Origin: Pseudomonas brassicacearum
Lineage (GTDB): Bacteria > Pseudomonadota > Gammaproteobacteria > Pseudomonadales > Pseudomonadaceae
Reading direction: 5' to 3'
Assembly (NCBI RefSeq): GCF_003732265.1
Contig: NZ_MOBK01000001.1
Coordinates: forward strand, 1,116,001-1,180,000
Length of the DNA: 64,000 bases
The notes below the pieces were generated by a model. It was not told the DNA's origin. It did no database searches and worked only from the letters and a program-made list of their open reading frames with translations. The translations under genes were made by a program, and so were the position numbers. Numbering within the stretch: the stretch's first letter is position 1; the number at the start of each line of letters is the position of its first letter. Below, piece after piece: positions 44,319 to 52,845 of this stretch.

Positions 44319-44629
44319 GGAGTCTCTCTCGCCCTTTTTGTTTTCGGTTATCAGGGGCGAATAAAGGTGGCGCACACCGATTGACTCGATGCATGGTTCA
44401 GTGGTTCGGAACGCTGCAGCCCGCGGCTACAGCGCCTTTCAGGGCTCGCGCAGGTGGTCGCGCGAGCACGCCTACGGTGCCCGCCAGATTGTTAAAATGT
44501 CGTTAATATTTCATCCATGTTTCGTCATCGTTGCCCGGTGGCCACGACGAATTCAGTTGCCATTGGCGCTCGCCAATCTAAAGTGCATCCACGCACGTGA
44601 AAAACATGAATCGGGTAAGGACGCAGACC

Positions 44630-45277
44630 ATGAGCACTGAGCAAGAGACGACCCTCGACGAGCCGCGGCTTAACAGCACGGAAATCCGCATTTTGGGCTC
44701 GCTGATCGAGAAACAGGCGACCAGCCCGGAAACCTATCCGCTGACCCTCAATGCTCTGGTGATCGCCTGCAACCAGAAAACCAGCCGCGAACCGGTGATG
44801 AACCTGACCCAGGGCCAGGTCGGCCAGAGCCTGCGGGCGCTGGAAGGACGTGGCTTCACCAAACTGGTGATGGGCAGCCGCGCGGATCGCTGGGAGCACA
44901 AGGTCGACAAGGCGCTGGAACTGGTGCCGGCCCAGGTGATTCTGACGGGGTTGTTATTCTTGCGCGGTCCACAGACGGTCAATGAACTGCTGACCCGCAG
45001 CGGGCGCATGCATGAATTTGAAGACACCGAACAGGTGGTGCATCAGCTGGAACGCTTGATTGCCCGGGGGTTGGCGTTGCTGATCCCGAAGCAGGCCGGT
45101 CAGCGGGAAGACCGGTACATGCATGCGCTGGGTGATCCGGCGGACATAGAAGTTATCCTGGCGGCACGGCAGAATCCGGTGGAGCGTGGGGCTTCTGGTG
45201 GTGTGTCGGTTGAACGGATCGAAGAGCTCGAAGCGCGAATCGCGGCACTGGAAGAGCGCCTGGCTCGCCTCGAATAA
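44630..45277 (+). CDS. yceH: YceH family protein (DUF480)
   Basis: A 215-residue protein of the UPF0502/YceH family with two winged-helix-like domains ([30 protein letters not shown] and [21 protein letters not shown]) and a C-terminal coiled coil ([19 protein letters not shown]). Function unknown. AAGGA lies 9 nt ahead of the chosen ATG; an upstream ATG lacks one. It is divergent from the glycosylation operon and followed by a REP pair. Confidence 0.9.
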   Translation: MSTEQETTLDEPRLNSTEIRILGSLIEKQATSPETYPLTLNALVIACNQKTSREPVMNLTQGQVGQSLRALEGRGFTKLVMGSRADRWEHKVDKALELVPAQVILTGLLFLRGPQTVNELLTRSGRMHEFEDTEQVVHQLERLIARGLALLIPKQAGQREDRYMHALGDPADIEVILAARQNPVERGASGGVSVERIEELEARIAALEERLARLE

Positions 45278-45296
45278 CCAGTCTACACACCTCTAA

Positions 45297-45390
45297 AATG
45301 TGGGAGCGGGCTTGCTCGCGAAGGCGGTGTATCAGTCACCAGATAGGGTGAATGACAGGACCTCTTCGCGAGCAAGCCCGCTCCCACATT
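45297..45390. repeat. REP pair after yceH
   Basis: Inverted REP units with symmetrical ends AATGTGGGAGCGGG ... CCCGCTCCCACATT and a central spacer of about 45 nt. Confidence 0.93.
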
Positions 45391-45409
45391 GATTTGATGA
45401 CACCTGTAG

Positions 45410-45928
45410 TTACTCACCGTCCCAGTAATCCACACCGTCGCCCGGCCGGGCGATGGCGACGAAGCCTGAGGCATTGCCCTCGGCATCGACCTTGAAGTCG
45501 TCCATCACCGCGTATTTGCCGGAATCGGGGTACTCGCAAATCTCCGGCGATTGCTGGGTGCTGACCGCCAGATAGCGCAGTTCCCCGTTGCTTGTGTTAA
45601 TGATCTGGTGCGCCGCTTCCGGACCTCCCGGAGGGCAGGCGATCACGTCACCCGCGCGGATCGGGAAACGCTCGGCACCGAGGCGCACCTCCCCTTCCCC
45701 GGCCACGACGTAAAACATCTCCTCATTGACCCGATGGCTGTGAAACGGACTGCCGCGCATACCCGGTTCCAGTACATACAGCCGATACCCCAGCTTCTGC
45801 GCGCCCAATTGCTGACCGACGCGGGCCATTCGCTGCTGGTAACGGCCCGCCGTATCGCCCGTGGGCGCCATGGCTTCGGGCAACGGTTCAAGGTCGACCT
45901 GGTTCAGGTTGAGAATGCGCGGATGCAT
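45410..45928 (-). CDS. Cupin domain-containing protein
   Basis: A 172-residue single-cupin protein with metal-binding motif 1 HSHRVNEEMFYVVAGEG and motif 2 PPGGPEAAHQIIN, containing the usual three His and one Glu. The fold is shared by isomerases, dioxygenases and regulators. It begins 11 nt after the upstream AroE-like gene stops and is likely co-transcribed with it. Confidence 0.87.
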   Translation of the reverse strand: MHPRILNLNQVDLEPLPEAMAPTGDTAGRYQQRMARVGQQLGAQKLGYRLYVLEPGMRGSPFHSHRVNEEMFYVVAGEGEVRLGAERFPIRAGDVIACPPGGPEAAHQIINTSNGELRYLAVSTQQSPEICEYPDSGKYAVMDDFKVDAEGNASGFVAIARPGDGVDYWDGE

Positions 45929-45939
45929 GGGGATTCCTT

Positions 45940-46758
45940 TTAGCTGCGGGCAAATTCCACGGCTTTGTGAAATTGCTCATCGGTCGGCCGGACACCGGTG
46001 TACAGCACGAATTGCTCCAGCGCCTGGATGGCGATCACTTCCAGCCCGGTAATCACCCGTTTGCCTTCAGCGCGTCCCCGAACGATCAGCGGTGTTTCCG
46101 AGGGGATCGCCACCACATCGAAGACCGTCTGCGCAGCGGCAATGGTTTCAGCATCGAACGCCAGCTGATCGGCCTCCGGGCCACCCGTCATGCCGATCGG
46201 CGTGACATTGATCAGCATTTGCGGGCGCTGAGCACCCAATTCCGCTTGCCATTGATAACCCAGTGACTCCGCCAGGGCACGACCGACACGCTCATTGCGG
46301 GCGACGATCAAGCCGTTCTGGTAACCGCCGTCGCGCAACGCGCTGGCCACGGCCTTGGCCATGCCGCCGCTACCGCGCAGGGCAAAGGTGAAATCCTTGG
46401 GCACTTCGTGGCTTTTGAGCAGTTGCTCGATGGCGATGTAATCGGTGTTGTAGGCCTTCAAGTGGCCGTCGGTGTTGACGATGGTGTTGATCGACTGAAT
46501 GGCCGCCGCCGAGGCGTCCAGTTCATCCACCAGCGCAATGCACGCTTCCTTGAACGGCATCGACACGCCGCAGCCACGAATGCCCAGGGCGCGAATACCG
46601 CCCACGGCGCCGGGAAGATCCTGGCTGCTGAAGGCCTTGTAGTAGAAATTCAGGCCCAATTGTTCATACAGATGATTGTGAAAACGCAGGCCGAAATTGC
46701 CGGGGCGCCCGGACAGCGACATGCACAGCTGAGTGTCTCGATTGGGGTTCATCTGCAT
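45940..46758 (-). CDS. Shikimate dehydrogenase-like (AroE/YdiB family) protein
   Basis: A 272-residue AroE-fold protein with a substrate domain showing CMSLSGRPGNFGLRFHN, the catalytic Lys in GVSMPFKEACI, Asn in NTIVN, Asp in YNTDYIA and a Rossmann segment ALRGSGGMAKAV in place of the usual GAGGA. It may use quinate/shikimate or a related compound rather than serve the core aro pathway. GGAGAAAG precedes the ATG. It heads a two-gene operon with the cupin protein. Confidence 0.85.
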   Translation of the reverse strand: MQMNPNRDTQLCMSLSGRPGNFGLRFHNHLYEQLGLNFYYKAFSSQDLPGAVGGIRALGIRGCGVSMPFKEACIALVDELDASAAAIQSINTIVNTDGHLKAYNTDYIAIEQLLKSHEVPKDFTFALRGSGGMAKAVASALRDGGYQNGLIVARNERVGRALAESLGYQWQAELGAQRPQMLINVTPIGMTGGPEADQLAFDAETIAAAQTVFDVVAIPSETPLIVRGRAEGKRVITGLEVIAIQALEQFVLYTGVRPTDEQFHKAVEFARS

Positions 46759-46951
46759 GAAACTTTCTCCTTCTAAAGCACTTTCAGATAGACGGGATTA
46801 GCCATTCCATCGGGTCTGTTCGATCATAACGATATGGCGGCGGGCGCTGGCGCGAACCGTCAGGAAACCGGTACAGACCTTACACAAAATTTACCTATTT
46901 GCTGTGCTGATTTTCAAAAAAACGCTGTCTTAGAAGTATCCCCGCGACAAT

Positions 46952-46976
46952 GCTTGGGTCTATTGCAGACCCAAGC
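46952..46976 (+). other. Perfect hairpin in the leader of a small secreted protein gene
   Basis: GCTTGGGTCT and AGACCCAAGC form a perfect 10-bp stem with a 5-nt ATTGC loop, about 28 nt before the ATG at 47004. With no T-run it is more likely a leader control or stability element than a terminator. Confidence 0.55.
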
Positions 46977-47003
46977 GCCGGGTCGAAGAACCGAGGAATT
47001 ATC

Positions 47004-47375
47004 ATGATCCGTAAAATCCCCACAGTTGCCTTGCTGATCGGCGCACTCGCTGTCGCAGGACAGGCACAAGCCCATGGCGGTGGTTGTGGTAATTGCTGGC
47101 AAGGACCAGCGGTCTTTGGCGCACTGGTGGGTACGGCCATCGTCGGTTCGGCCCTGATTAATGCCAATCGGCCGGTCTATGTACAACCTCAACCGGTTTA
47201 TCAGCCAGCGCCGGTTTATGTACAGCAACCACCACCGGTTTATTACCAGCCAGCACCGGTCTACGTGCAGCAGCCGGTCTATTACGGGCCGCCACCGGTT
47301 TACTACGGCCCGCCACGTGGTTATTACGCCCCGCGCGGTTACTACGGCCCAGGCCGTGGTTATGGCCACTGGTAA
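47004..47375 (+). CDS. Secreted Pro/Tyr/Val/Gln-repeat protein
   Basis: A 123-residue protein with a signal peptide (to about AQA-HG near residue 22), a small CGNC segment, one hydrophobic stretch (PAVFGALVGTAIVGSALI), and a low-complexity tail of PVYVQQPPPVYY-type and GYYGP-type repeats. Similar proteins in pseudomonads are annotated as hypothetical; surface or adhesive roles are plausible. GAGGAATTATC marks the start. It has its own leader hairpin and terminator. Confidence 0.82.
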   Translation: MIRKIPTVALLIGALAVAGQAQAHGGGCGNCWQGPAVFGALVGTAIVGSALINANRPVYVQPQPVYQPAPVYVQQPPPVYYQPAPVYVQQPVYYGPPPVYYGPPRGYYAPRGYYGPGRGYGHW

Positions 47376-47385
47376 CACAATCACC

Positions 47386-47415
47386 AAGCCCCGCCCTCGA
47401 CAGCGGGGCTTTTTT
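47386..47415 (+). terminator. Intrinsic terminator
   Basis: AAGCCCCGC ... GCGGGGCTTTTTT begins 10 nt after the stop of the repeat-protein gene. Confidence 0.92.
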
Positions 47416-47608
47416 GTGACCGTTCGTCGGCGAACGTCTGGATAAATCGCGTCAAGGTCGCTGTGGGGACAGCATCGGCAGCTCAAATTGGCAAAGATTG
47501 ACTCGACCCGCCCTCGCCTTGCGCCAAACGGTCATATTTATGTCATGTCAGGTCCGCAAGCTTGGATCTGTCCGCAAATAACAGGTTGATAACAACAAGG
47601 ACGACCTC

Positions 47609-47803
47609 ATGCCCACGCAACACCCGCACCGCAATGTCGCTTTGTGCACGTCCAGCAAGGTGTACGACGCCTTGACCGAACTCAAGCACCTGGAAGGCCA
47701 TCGCAGCGCCAAGTTTCTTTCGCTGCTGGCGGAAAACCTGGTGCGCAAAGGCCTCCTCAACGAGCAGGAAGTGGTTCACATGCTGGATCTGGTCGTCGAC
47801 TGA
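47609..47803 (+). CDS. Small hypothetical protein (64 residues)
   Basis: A 64-residue protein with a helical, hydrophobic-patterned C-terminal half (KFLSLLAENLVRKGLLNEQEVVHMLDLVVD). AAGGACGACCTC lies just before the ATG. No known domain is recognised. It may be a small adaptor or regulator; it stands 233 nt after the previous gene, a stretch with no other supported gene. Confidence 0.7.
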   Translation: MPTQHPHRNVALCTSSKVYDALTELKHLEGHRSAKFLSLLAENLVRKGLLNEQEVVHMLDLVVD

Positions 47804-47903
47804 GACACATACTCATCGGCGTCAATGACGACTATCGAAAGCGTTAATTGTCCGTTTCAGCGCCGGGTCCGTAAGGTAGCTCCATAGATTGATGGAGGTA
47901 CTT

Positions 47904-48086
47904 ATGTCCCAGGTTCAGATCATGTCCGTTATCGGCAGCGCCGTTCCCGCATCGCTTAGAGAGCTGGGATTGCTCGCCTGTTGGTATCTGGTGCAGGACG
48001 GCGAAGCGATCAGCGGTCCGCTTACTTCGCTGCCGGCCGCCCAAGCCTTGTCGCAACGCATCGGCAAAGGCCAGCTCAGCGCCTAA
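47904..48086 (+). CDS. Small hypothetical protein (60 residues)
   Basis: A 60-residue protein with WYLVQDGEAISGPLTSLPAAQALSQRI, a segment reminiscent of small GYF_2-like modules (WY.. ...G P...). GGAGG lies 5 nt before the ATG. It converges with the AI-2E-family gene and overlaps it by 4 nt at the stops. Function unknown. Confidence 0.68.
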   Translation: MSQVQIMSVIGSAVPASLRELGLLACWYLVQDGEAISGPLTSLPAAQALSQRIGKGQLSA

Positions 48087-49144
48087 GGCAACTGCACCTT
48101 CGGTTTGGTTTCAATGAAGATGGCCCAGCTCGACATAAACAGGGCCGCGATCAGCGGCCCGATGACGAAGCCGTTGAGGCCAAAGATCGCCAGACCGCCG
48201 AGGGTCGAGATGAGGATCAGGTAGTCCGGCATCTTGGTGTCCTTGCCCACCAGGATCGGTCGCAGCACGTTATCCACCAGGCCGATTACAAAAACCCCGT
48301 ACAACCCCAGCACCACGCCCTGCCACATCGCCCCGCTGAGCAGGAAAAACGCCGCCACCGGCGCCCAGATGATCCCTGCCCCCACGGCTGGCAACAGCGA
48401 CAGAAACGCCATCAGCACCGCCCAGAGCAACACACTCGGGATGTCCAGAAACCAGAAAATCAAACCACCCAAGGCGCCCTGCGTGATCGCCACCAGCAGA
48501 TTGCCCTTCACCGTCGCCCGCACCACGCGATTGAACTTGAGTTGCAGCCGACGCTTCTGGTGTTCCTCCAACGGCACGGCCGCGCGAACTTTGCGTGCCA
48601 GTTCGGCCCCGTCGCGCAGAAAGAAATACAGCAGGTAGAGCATGATGAAAAAGCCCACCACAAAATCAAACGTGACCTGACCGAAACTGAACACTTGAGT
48701 GGCGAAATACTCATTGCCCGTCACCGCACTCTTGATGATTTTCTCGCGCAGCCCATTCAGCTCACCCACCCCGAACCGGTCAAGCAGGTGCTGAAAGTAT
48801 GGCGGCAGGCTGTGCTTGAAGTGCGACACATACCCCGCAATGTCCAGTTCACCGCTTTCGATGTTTTTGTACAGCGTCGCCCCCTCCTGAACCAGGAAGA
48901 AACTGAGAATGATCACCGGCAGGATCGCAATCACCAGACAGATGCTCAGCGTGAGCATCGACGTCAGGTTGCGCTCCCAGCCCAGCTTTAATTGCAGTCG
49001 ACGTTGCATCGGCGCAAAGAGGATGCCAAGGATCACTGCCCAGAACACCGCTCCGTAGAACGGCAACAAAATCCAGATGAATGCGGCGGTCACCAGCCCC
49101 AGCAAGACCACCAATGACTTGTTCTTTACGGTTTCTTCGTTCAT
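48083..49144 (-). CDS. AI-2E family transporter (PerM/TqsA-like)
   Basis: A 353-residue membrane protein with about eight helices (LVVLLGLVTAAFIWILLPFYGAVFWAVILGILF at the N-terminus), the extended periplasmic segment and the conserved GPVAGAGIIW/P-type region (VGAGIIWAPVAAFFLLSG) near the C-terminal half. Members export autoinducer-2 or act as permeases for other solutes. The substrate is unclear. Confidence 0.9.
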   Translation of the reverse strand: MNEETVKNKSLVVLLGLVTAAFIWILLPFYGAVFWAVILGILFAPMQRRLQLKLGWERNLTSMLTLSICLVIAILPVIILSFFLVQEGATLYKNIESGELDIAGYVSHFKHSLPPYFQHLLDRFGVGELNGLREKIIKSAVTGNEYFATQVFSFGQVTFDFVVGFFIMLYLLYFFLRDGAELARKVRAAVPLEEHQKRRLQLKFNRVVRATVKGNLLVAITQGALGGLIFWFLDIPSVLLWAVLMAFLSLLPAVGAGIIWAPVAAFFLLSGAMWQGVVLGLYGVFVIGLVDNVLRPILVGKDTKMPDYLILISTLGGLAIFGLNGFVIGPLIAALFMSSWAIFIETKPKVQLP

Positions 49145-49321
49145 GTCCGACCCGTGTCAATGCGCAGGGACTCAGACTCCTGAAATGAAGAGCCGTCCTT
49201 ACTGCTTAGTCCGCCACGGTTCGCGCGAGTGCCATCCGTTTGTTCATCAAGCATAGATCCAGATCAATGAACGCCGCCGGCAACGCGCTTACCCTCCACG
49301 GTTTTTGCGACTACCCCTGCC

Positions 49322-50647
49322 ATGACTCTCCTTGCCCCCGAACTGCTCGCCCCCGCCGGCACCCTGAAAAACATGCGTTATGCCTTTGCTTACGGTGCCG
49401 ATGCGGTGTACGCCGGCCAGCCGCGCTACAGCTTGCGGGTGCGCAATAACGAATTCGATCACGCCAACCTCGCCCTCGGCATCCAGGAAGCCCAGGCCCA
49501 GGGCAAGCGTTTTTACGTGGTGGTGAACATTGCGCCGCACAACGCCAAGCTCAAGACCTTCCTCAAGGACCTGGCACCGGTGATCGCCATGGTGCCGGAC
49601 GCGTTGATCATGTCGGATCCGGGCTTGATCATGCTGGTGCGCCGGCATTTCCCGCAGATGCCGATTCACCTGTCGGTACAGGCCAATACGGTGAACTGGG
49701 CGAGTGTCGAGTTCTGGCAGCAACAGGGCTTGAGCCGGATCATCCTGTCGCGGGAACTGTCCCTGGAAGAAATCGGCGAAATCCGCCAGCAAGTGCCGGC
49801 CATGGAGCTGGAGGTGTTTGTCCACGGCGCGCTGTGCATGGCCTATTCCGGACGCTGTTTGCTCTCGGGCTACATGAACAAACGCGATGCCAATCAAGGC
49901 AGCTGCACCAACGCCTGCCGCTGGAAATATTCGGCGCAAGCGGCCACGGAAAACCAGCTGGGCGAGATCGTCCAGCCGTATCAGCCTGAACCGACCCTGG
50001 GCATTGGCGCGCCCACCGACCAGGTGTTCCTGTTGCAGGAGGCCAATCGGCCGGATGAGCTGATGCCCGCCTTCGAGGACGAGCACGGTACTTACATCAT
50101 GAATGCCAAGGACCTGCGCGCCGTGCAGCACGTCGAGCGCCTGACGCACATGGGCGTGCATTCGCTGAAGATCGAAGGCCGGACCAAATCCCACTTCTAT
50201 TGCGCACGCACCACGCAGGTGTATCGCCGGGCCATCGACGATGCCGTCGCCGGGCGTGAATTCGACCGCAGCCTGATGACCGATCTGGAGTCACTGGCGC
50301 AGCGTGGCTACACCGAAGGCTTTTTGCGTCGGCATGTGCATGACGAATACCAGAATTATCAGCACGGCAGCTCAGTGTCGGAGCGACAGCAGTTTGTTGG
50401 CGAACTGACCGGTGAGCGGCGTGAGCGGATGGCAGAGATCAAGGTGAAGAACCGGTTTGCGCTGGGGGATCATCTGGAATTGATGACGCCCAAGGGCAAC
50501 TTTCATTTCGATTTGCATCAATTGCACAACGTCAGGGGTGAATCCATTGAAGTAGCGCCGGGGGACGGGCATACGGTGTATGTGCCGATTCCGGATGCGG
50601 TGGATCTGAAGTTCGGGTTATTGATGCGGGATATCAGCGATGGTTGA
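49322..50647 (+). CDS. trhP: tRNA 5-hydroxyuridine synthesis protein TrhP (YegQ, U32 peptidase family)
   Basis: A 441-residue U32-family protein close to YegQ/TrhP. It has the start LLAPELLAPAGTLKNMRYAFAYGADAVYAG, the signature ELEVFVHGALCMAYSGRCLLS and the Cys pattern NQGSCTNACRW that can hold a cluster. These proteins work in prephenate-dependent hydroxylation of wobble uridine in tRNA. The YegQ length distinguishes it from RlhA, which is longer. It begins with ATG after a TA-rich leader and is not in an obvious operon. Confidence 0.88.
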   Translation: MTLLAPELLAPAGTLKNMRYAFAYGADAVYAGQPRYSLRVRNNEFDHANLALGIQEAQAQGKRFYVVVNIAPHNAKLKTFLKDLAPVIAMVPDALIMSDPGLIMLVRRHFPQMPIHLSVQANTVNWASVEFWQQQGLSRIILSRELSLEEIGEIRQQVPAMELEVFVHGALCMAYSGRCLLSGYMNKRDANQGSCTNACRWKYSAQAATENQLGEIVQPYQPEPTLGIGAPTDQVFLLQEANRPDELMPAFEDEHGTYIMNAKDLRAVQHVERLTHMGVHSLKIEGRTKSHFYCARTTQVYRRAIDDAVAGREFDRSLMTDLESLAQRGYTEGFLRRHVHDEYQNYQHGSSVSERQQFVGELTGERRERMAEIKVKNRFALGDHLELMTPKGNFHFDLHQLHNVRGESIEVAPGDGHTVYVPIPDAVDLKFGLLMRDISDG

Positions 50648-50671
50648 AATCAATCAACCTGCCACACACCC

Positions 50672-50859
50672 CTGTGGCGAGGGAGCTGTTGTGGCGAGGG
50701 GGCTTGCCCCCGTTCGGCGGCGCAGCCGTCGTAATCCCTCAAAATGCGTTCTTATTGGGTCACCGCGTTGCCCGGTTTAGGGGCCGCTTCGCAGCCCAAC
50801 GGGGGCAAGCCCCCTCGCCACAACAACCCACTCGCCACAACAGCTCCCTCGCCACAAAA
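50672..50859. repeat. Large nested extragenic palindrome of a second REP type
   Basis: Inverted units read TGTGGCGAGGGAGCTGTTGTGG and GTGGCGAGGGGGCTTGCCCCCG on the left and their complements on the right, separated by about 100 nt with a smaller internal pair. The core differs from the GAGCGGGCTTGCTCGC type of the other loci. Confidence 0.88.
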
Positions 50860-50879
50860 GCAGCGATGCCTCCCGATAA

Positions 50880-51743
50880 TCACGCGAACTCCTCGCGCAG
50901 CATTGCCACAAACGCTTCTCGCGCCGGGTGAACCCCGGCGTTTTCATGCCAGTAAAACAGATTGTCGATGGCCGTCAGCTCGGGAAACTCAAACCCTGCG
51001 CACCCCGCCCCCTTGGCGTACTGATCAAACACCCCTTTAGGCACCAGCGCGACGCCGGCCCCCGCGCTGACACACCCGACAATCGCGCCGTAACTGGCCA
51101 GGCTGACAATCGGCAGTGCCTGCCCCTGGCGCAGCAACCAATGTTCCAGCGCCGCCCGGTACGGACAGCCCTGGGGCCACATGAACACGGTCTTGTCCTG
51201 CAAATCCGCAATGCCACGCACCGGCCCCAGCGATGTCGAGGCAATCAGCAGCAGCTCTTCGCGGTACATCGGTGTGCGCTTGAGTTGGGAACGTTCGACA
51301 TCCACCGCGACAATCGCACCGTCGAGCCGATGGTTAAGCGTGTCATCCAGCAATTGGCCCCAGGTGCCCGTGGTCAGTTCCAGCGCAACCGCGGGATAGC
51401 GCTTGTGGAATTTCGCCAACAGGCGCGGCAGCCGGCCGGTGGCCGAGGACTCGATGGCGCCGATGCGCAGCGGCCCGGAAGGGTCGGCGGACGGGTCCAG
51501 TGCGCGTTTGGCTTCAACGGTCAGCGCCAGGATCTTCGAGGCGTAAGACAAAAACGTCTGGCCCGCCGGACTGATACGAAGCCCCCGGCCCTCACGCAGA
51601 AACAGCGCCACGCCCAACTCCGTCTCCAGCGCCTTGATCCGCGCCGTGATGTTGGACGGCACGCAATGCAGCAACTCGGCGGCCCGGGCGATGCTGCCGA
51701 CGTCGGCCACGGTCTTGAACATGCGAATCTGCGCCAGCTCCAT
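50880..51743 (-). CDS. LysR family transcriptional regulator
   Basis: A 287-residue LysR-type regulator with the HTH segment SIARAAELLHCVPSNITARIKALETELG and a periplasmic-binding-like effector domain. The ATG giving MELAQIRMFK is chosen since LysR proteins start there; the longer reading would add an implausible 54 residues. It is divergent from an EamA transporter gene, 97 bp apart, which it likely controls. Confidence 0.9.
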   Translation of the reverse strand: MELAQIRMFKTVADVGSIARAAELLHCVPSNITARIKALETELGVALFLREGRGLRISPAGQTFLSYASKILALTVEAKRALDPSADPSGPLRIGAIESSATGRLPRLLAKFHKRYPAVALELTTGTWGQLLDDTLNHRLDGAIVAVDVERSQLKRTPMYREELLLIASTSLGPVRGIADLQDKTVFMWPQGCPYRAALEHWLLRQGQALPIVSLASYGAIVGCVSAGAGVALVPKGVFDQYAKGAGCAGFEFPELTAIDNLFYWHENAGVHPAREAFVAMLREEFA

Positions 51744-51840
51744 AATCATCACCAAAAGTGAACAGTCGACGCAGTATAAGTCAGTTGTGGTGACCTGTTC
51801 AGCTTCAGATACTCGGCACATACACCCAAGGTGCCCGACC

Positions 51841-52758
51841 ATGAAGCCACACACTCGCCCCGCCCACTCGCCGATCAAAATCATTCTGGCGATGGCCTTT
51901 GTCATCGCCTGCTGGGCTTATTCGCCAACGGGCATTCATATCGGCTTGCAGGCCTACGACCCCGGCCACCTGGCCTTGCTGAGGTTTCTGATTGCCTCGG
52001 CATTCATGGCAGTCGTCGCCGCGTTCAAAGGCATCAGCCTGCCCAGGCTTCGCGACCTGCCGCTGCTGATGGTGCTCGGATTTTTCGCGGTGAGCCTGCA
52101 TCACGTTGTACTGAATATCGGCCAACAGCATGTCAGCGCCGGGGCCTCCAGCGTGTTGGCGCAATCGACGCCGTTGTTCAGCACGCTGCTGGCGCGGTTT
52201 GTGTTCAAGGACAGCGTCAGCTTCTGGCGCTGGGGCTGCATCGTGGCGGGACTGGTCGGCGTGGTGATTGTGGTGGCCGGTGATCGCGGACTGGGGAGCG
52301 TCGACGTTCACGGATGGCTGATCCTGCTGGCGGCGCTGTCGTGGAGTTTTTACTTTGCCCTGCAGAAGCATCAAACCGGACGCTACGACGGCCTGACGCT
52401 GGTGTGTTACACGGTGTGGTCGGGCACGGCGCTGTTACTGATCTACCTGCCGGGACTGGCCGGCCAGGTCGTCAGCGCACCAGCGCATGTGCAGTGGGCG
52501 GTGATGGCGTTGGGCGTGTTTCCCAGTGCGCTGGCGTATCTGGCCTGGGCGTTTGTGCTGGCGCACGTGGACTTGAGCCGCGCCAGCGTGACGCTGTACC
52601 TGATCCCGCCGACGGCGATGGCCATGGCGGCCTATGCCTTGGGGGAACAGCCAACGCTGATGGTCGGCGTCGGTGCCCTTGTGGTGTTGATCAGTGTGCT
52701 GGCGCTGAACCTGGAACGCCGGGCTGCGGTGACCTCGGTGCGACCCGCCCAGCCATGA
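51841..52758 (+). CDS. EamA/DMT family transporter
   Basis: A 305-residue ten-helix drug/metabolite transporter with two EamA repeats (helix 1 IILAMAFVIACWAYSPTGI; second repeat from about residue 155). Exporters of amino acids or drugs are common in this family. It begins at the ATG directly after a run of regulatory DNA facing the LysR gene, suggesting LysR control. Confidence 0.88.
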   Translation: MKPHTRPAHSPIKIILAMAFVIACWAYSPTGIHIGLQAYDPGHLALLRFLIASAFMAVVAAFKGISLPRLRDLPLLMVLGFFAVSLHHVVLNIGQQHVSAGASSVLAQSTPLFSTLLARFVFKDSVSFWRWGCIVAGLVGVVIVVAGDRGLGSVDVHGWLILLAALSWSFYFALQKHQTGRYDGLTLVCYTVWSGTALLLIYLPGLAGQVVSAPAHVQWAVMALGVFPSALAYLAWAFVLAHVDLSRASVTLYLIPPTAMAMAAYALGEQPTLMVGVGALVVLISVLALNLERRAAVTSVRPAQP

Positions 52759-52845
52759 ACTCAAGCGAGAGCCGATTCAAGAATCGCCGTGCGATGCCGA
52801 CCTCCTCTGTTCACATGAACGTGAAGCCATCGCCAGGAAGTGTTT

